NCBI GenBank assembly: GCA_014382245.1
Contig: JACNKC010000089.1
Coordinates: 1-46,679, forward strand
Reading direction: 5' to 3'
Length of the DNA: 46,679 nucleotides
Source: Pseudomonadota bacterium
GTDB lineage: Bacteria > Desulfobacterota > Binatia > UBA1149
Made by a program: the position numbers and the translations under genes. The notes under the pieces are model-generated. The model made no database searches. It was not told the DNA's origin and was given only the letters and a program-made list of their open reading frames with translations. Below, in pieces: positions 44,038 to 46,679 of this stretch (its first letter is position 1; the number at the start of each line of letters is the position of its first letter).

Positions 44038-44475
44038 ATGGAGAGGCAATCGCACACCGAGACCGTCCAGGCCACGCTGCAGCGCTGCTTTGAAACCGTC
44101 GTCGATTTCGAACGCTACCCCGACTGGTTCAGTGGCCTGGAAAAAGCCGACATCATCGAGTCCGACCCCGACAAGGGACTGTGGACGGTACGATACTCGC
44201 TCAACATGATAATCCGCACGCTGGGTTACACGCTCAGCTACAGTTCGACGGCGCCCGGGCAGCTGCGCTGGACGATGCTGGAGGGCGACGTCAACGACAT
44301 CGAGGGCAGCTACGATTTCGTTGAGCTTGAGCCCGGCCTCACCGAGGCCACCTGCCGACAAGGCATAGACATCGGCTTCTGGATACCCGGGCCGGTGAAG
44401 CGCGGCTTCGAGTCGACGGCACTCATCGCCTCGGTCAAAGAGTTCAAGGCCGCGGCCGAATCGTCCCCGGCTTAA
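44038..44475 (+). CDS. SRPBCC/COQ10-like START-fold protein
   Basis: 145 residues. The START-like pattern is ATLQRCFETVVDFERYPDWF, ADIIESDPDKGLWTVRYSL, LRWTMLEGDVNDIEGSYDFV and the C-terminal helix RGFESTALIASVKEFKAAAE. The fold makes a hydrophobic cavity for lipids or polyketides (COQ10-type ubiquinone binding, cyclases). Ligand unknown. Divergent from mtnA with 132 bases between; GCCCCAAT and CCGGT-TGACC-ACCGG (43999-44013) repeats lie in that region. Confidence 0.85.
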   Translation: MERQSHTETVQATLQRCFETVVDFERYPDWFSGLEKADIIESDPDKGLWTVRYSLNMIIRTLGYTLSYSSTAPGQLRWTMLEGDVNDIEGSYDFVELEPGLTEATCRQGIDIGFWIPGPVKRGFESTALIASVKEFKAAAESSPA

Positions 44476-44478
44476 GCC

Positions 44479-46679
44479 TCAGTCGGCCTTGCAGCTCAGC
44501 TTGCCCTGTTTCTGCTTGCAGTTGCTCGAGGTCTCCATGAAGCAGCGCGTGCCTATCGAAATCCCTACCACGCCCTCGGCCGCGTCGGGGGTCGCGGGCA
44601 GGTCAATTTTCTTAGCGAGGACGAACAGCGACACGATGTTCTTTTTCGTGTCCATGGTGACCTTGGCCTTGGCCAGGCCGCTGTTGACACCGTCCTTGTC
44701 CTTATAAGAAAACTTAACGCCGTCCTTCGCCTTCCACAGGCTCGTCGATACCGGGATGTCAACGTCAAATATGGCCGAGTCATCGCCGAGGGTGACACGC
44801 ATCGAGTCTAACTTCGGATCCATGCGTATGCGCCTGCACGTGCCCACTACCCCGCAGTCGGAGTTGCTCGTACACGCGGTCTGATAGTCACCGCCCATGC
44901 ACACGCTCAACGGCACGCTCCACTTGGCCACCACCTTGTCCTTGCCCGCCTTGCTGGAGTCCTTGATCGACAGCTTCTTGAGCGTACCGCTCACGCACAG
45001 GCGATCCTGCGGGGCCACGTCCAGCCCGTCGGGCACGGTGTCGCCGTCGGTGTCGGCCAGCGTGGGATCACTGCCCCAGCGATACTCTGTCAGGAGCGTC
45101 GCACCGTCTCCGTCGGTGTCCGAACTGCCATCGTTACTCAAATCGCCGTCGTAGTACCAGGTCTCAAAGCCGTCTATAACGCCATCGTTGTCGGTGTCGC
45201 CGTCTTCGTCAACGCCAAGGGTGACCGCCTCGCAGACGTGCAGCATGGGGGCAAAGCGCCAGTCGCGCCACAGCGGCTGCAGCGAGGTTGTGTGGTAGCC
45301 CTGCTTGAGGTTGTTGCCCGAGAAACCGGCGGCTGTACCCGCCACCTCGGAACTCTGGCCCATGGGGTAGATGAACTCGCCCTTGACGACGCTGCCCACC
45401 TCGATGATCTGCTCCCAGGTGCCGCGGTTGCCGCGCGGCGTGGGGTCAAACTCGATGGGCGTCTCGCAGCCACCCTGGCAAGGCAGGGCCGCCAGCGGGT
45501 GGTTGTAATTGCGCATGGAGCGGTTGCTCGTGCCTATCGTCGGGTTGGCCGCGGCGTAGGTGCAGAAGCTGTCGCGCAGCACCTGTTTCCAGTCGCTGCC
45601 GTTGAAGTAGTCGCCGCCGTAAGCAGGAACGTAGGCGTTAACAACATCGCCCTCGGCCGCGTCAATGGCGTGCAGCACCCATCCTATGGCCGCGTCGCCG
45701 GTGGCCAGGCCCACGCCCGCCGCGCCGTACTCGTCGGAATAGATGTCACTGACCAGCTGGTTGGCCCAGCTCTTTATGTAAGTGGGCGCGTTGGACTGCA
45801 CCGCGGCCGCCAGCGAGGTACCCGCGGGCTCCACGATCAGCGGGTTGGTAAAGCGCCGGCCGCGCTCGGGGAAGTCGTTGTTGCTGCGCAACTCGTCGTC
45901 CACCGTGCCGCAGTCGCCGTGGGCCGCCAGGGCGGTGTCGAGCCGTCCGAGCAGGTAGCGGCCGGGGGTGCCGGGGTCGATGATACCGGCCACGTACTTG
46001 TTAAGGCTGCGCAGGTCTTCCCGGTTGATCGACGAATCCAGTGACAGCTGTTCGAGTATGAGCTCGACGCGGTGGTTGCGCCCGTTCTCTCCCAGCAGCA
46101 CTTCGCTGGCCACCGACTCCTTGTTGTTCCAGTTGGCCGAGTAGCCTTCGGACGGGTTGATGGCTTCAGGCATGGCCCTGATCTCGTACACCTCCCAGGT
46201 ATCGCCCACCGAGGGCACGACCCCCCAGTCGTGTTCCAACGTGAGCGTGTCGTTATTGTTCGAGGCTACGCGGCGGGTCTGCATGTGCCCGTTGCCAGCC
46301 GTTATGGACACGATGTACTCAGAGCCTTTGTCATCGGGGTTGTCGTAGGAGAAGTTCACAGCCTCGGCCGAAAGGTCCTGGCCGGTAAAAGCACCGGTAT
46401 CGCTGAGGCTGTTGACGCCCGCCGCCGAGACCACGCCCGACAGCACGGGATAGGGATCGGCCGCCGTGCCGTCTATGGGCAGGCGGTGGTCGAGCCCACC
46501 CTGGCGCACGCGCATGAAACCACTGGTGTGGTAAGAAATATTACCCTGGCCGTGGTCGGTGCCTATGCCGTTCCACGCCTGGTTGGCGGCCTGGTAGAAG
46601 TTGTGGGTGGGAGGAATGGAACGGAGCGCGGAACGCATGTCATCCACGCCCACGGCCTCCCGGCAGCGGCTGGAGCCGA
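44479..46679 (-). CDS. Penicillin-acylase-family protein, C-terminal part with TSP3 repeats
   Basis: The frame is open to the right edge, so the N-terminus and the Ntn nucleophile are outside. The penicillin-amidase beta-chain pattern is GNISYHTSGFMRVRQGGLDH near the start, AINPSEGYSANWNNKES, LDSSINREDLRSLNKYVAG, then the substrate-region C-terminus. After about residue 480 of the visible chain come Asp-rich thrombospondin-3 repeats (DEDGDTDNDGVIDGF, SDTDGDGATLLTEYRWGSDP, LADTDGDTVPDGLD), which bind calcium. A C-terminal Lys-rich beta-domain with four cysteines near CTSNSDCGVVGTC follows. Such acylases are periplasmic or extracellular and hydrolyse amides such as acyl-homoserine lactones. Exact substrate unknown. 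Confidence 0.9.
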   Translation of the reverse strand, partial: GSSRCREAVGVDDMRSALRSIPPTHNFYQAANQAWNGIGTDHGQGNISYHTSGFMRVRQGGLDHRLPIDGTAADPYPVLSGVVSAAGVNSLSDTGAFTGQDLSAEAVNFSYDNPDDKGSEYIVSITAGNGHMQTRRVASNNNDTLTLEHDWGVVPSVGDTWEVYEIRAMPEAINPSEGYSANWNNKESVASEVLLGENGRNHRVELILEQLSLDSSINREDLRSLNKYVAGIIDPGTPGRYLLGRLDTALAAHGDCGTVDDELRSNNDFPERGRRFTNPLIVEPAGTSLAAAVQSNAPTYIKSWANQLVSDIYSDEYGAAGVGLATGDAAIGWVLHAIDAAEGDVVNAYVPAYGGDYFNGSDWKQVLRDSFCTYAAANPTIGTSNRSMRNYNHPLAALPCQGGCETPIEFDPTPRGNRGTWEQIIEVGSVVKGEFIYPMGQSSEVAGTAAGFSGNNLKQGYHTTSLQPLWRDWRFAPMLHVCEAVTLGVDEDGDTDNDGVIDGFETWYYDGDLSNDGSSDTDGDGATLLTEYRWGSDPTLADTDGDTVPDGLDVAPQDRLCVSGTLKKLSIKDSSKAGKDKVVAKWSVPLSVCMGGDYQTACTSNSDCGVVGTCRRIRMDPKLDSMRVTLGDDSAIFDVDIPVSTSLWKAKDGVKFSYKDKDGVNSGLAKAKVTMDTKKNIVSLFVLAKKIDLPATPDAAEGVVGISIGTRCFMETSSNCKQKQGKLSCKAD

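Overview
The window is a GC-rich, gene-dense bacterial chromosome fragment from an organism I cannot name. Several traits recall uncultivated deltaproteobacteria-like lineages (Myxococcota, Desulfobacterota or Binatota type): secreted Cys-rich repeat proteins, Thr-rich linkers followed by LPP, thrombospondin-3 repeats, and many acyl-CoA, steroid-type and amidohydrolase genes. This placement is an inference from gene style. There are no rRNA genes, tRNA genes, CRISPR arrays or insertion sequences that I can see.

Layout. (1) 1-4264: a secreted Cys-rich repeat protein running off the left edge, an exported fumarylacetoacetate-hydrolase-fold protein and a minimal LuxR-type regulator. (2) 4564-16210: a metal-cofactor redox island. 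A tungsten-type aldehyde ferredoxin oxidoreductase with its own MoaD faces a five-gene reverse-strand operon: MarR regulator, fused dihaem cytochrome c/haem-b-like domain, Tat-exported type II molybdenum enzyme, CrtI-like flavoprotein, and a second Tat-exported molybdenum enzyme. (3) 16436-28024: acyl-CoA and lipid metabolism. It includes a tight reverse-strand run (small alarmone hydrolase, sulfotransferase, DUF1214 protein, KstD-like flavoprotein, thiolase-fold protein without its nucleophile, DUF35 partner) preceded by a nitronate-monooxygenase-like gene. An N-acyl-D-amino-acid deacylase-like gene, a crotonase, a GST and a sterol-methyltransferase-like gene flank it. (4) 28046-28399: tmRNA (ssrA, reverse strand) with a good promoter. 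(5) 28624-36984: a secreted dockerin-like/Cys-rich protein, a VOC protein, an alcohol dehydrogenase/aldehyde dehydrogenase/thioesterase/amidohydrolase operon, a small CX5R phosphatase and a MatB-like acyl-CoA synthetase. (6) 37030-44475: housekeeping genes smpB, panD, panC, panB, a deoxynucleoside kinase, nagZ, a SPOR protein, mtnA and an SRPBCC protein. (7) 44479-46679: the C-terminal part of a secreted penicillin-acylase-family protein with a calcium-binding TSP3 segment, running off the right edge.

How the genes may work together. The redox island looks like an envelope oxidation system: two paralogous type II molybdenum catalytic subunits without the usual ferredoxin-like beta subunit, with electrons probably taken by the c-type/b-type haem fusion, and a cytoplasmic tungsten aldehyde oxidoreductase. 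Downstream, the Ltp2-like thiolase/DUF35 pair, KstD-like flavoprotein, crotonase and Erg6-like methyltransferase suggest chemistry on steroid- or terpenoid-like CoA substrates. The substrate is not shown by the sequence. The most notable items are the beta-less molybdenum operon with its cytochrome fusion, the thiolase/DUF35 pair, and two separate triplications of a 13-14 bp unit that each contain a gene's stop codon.
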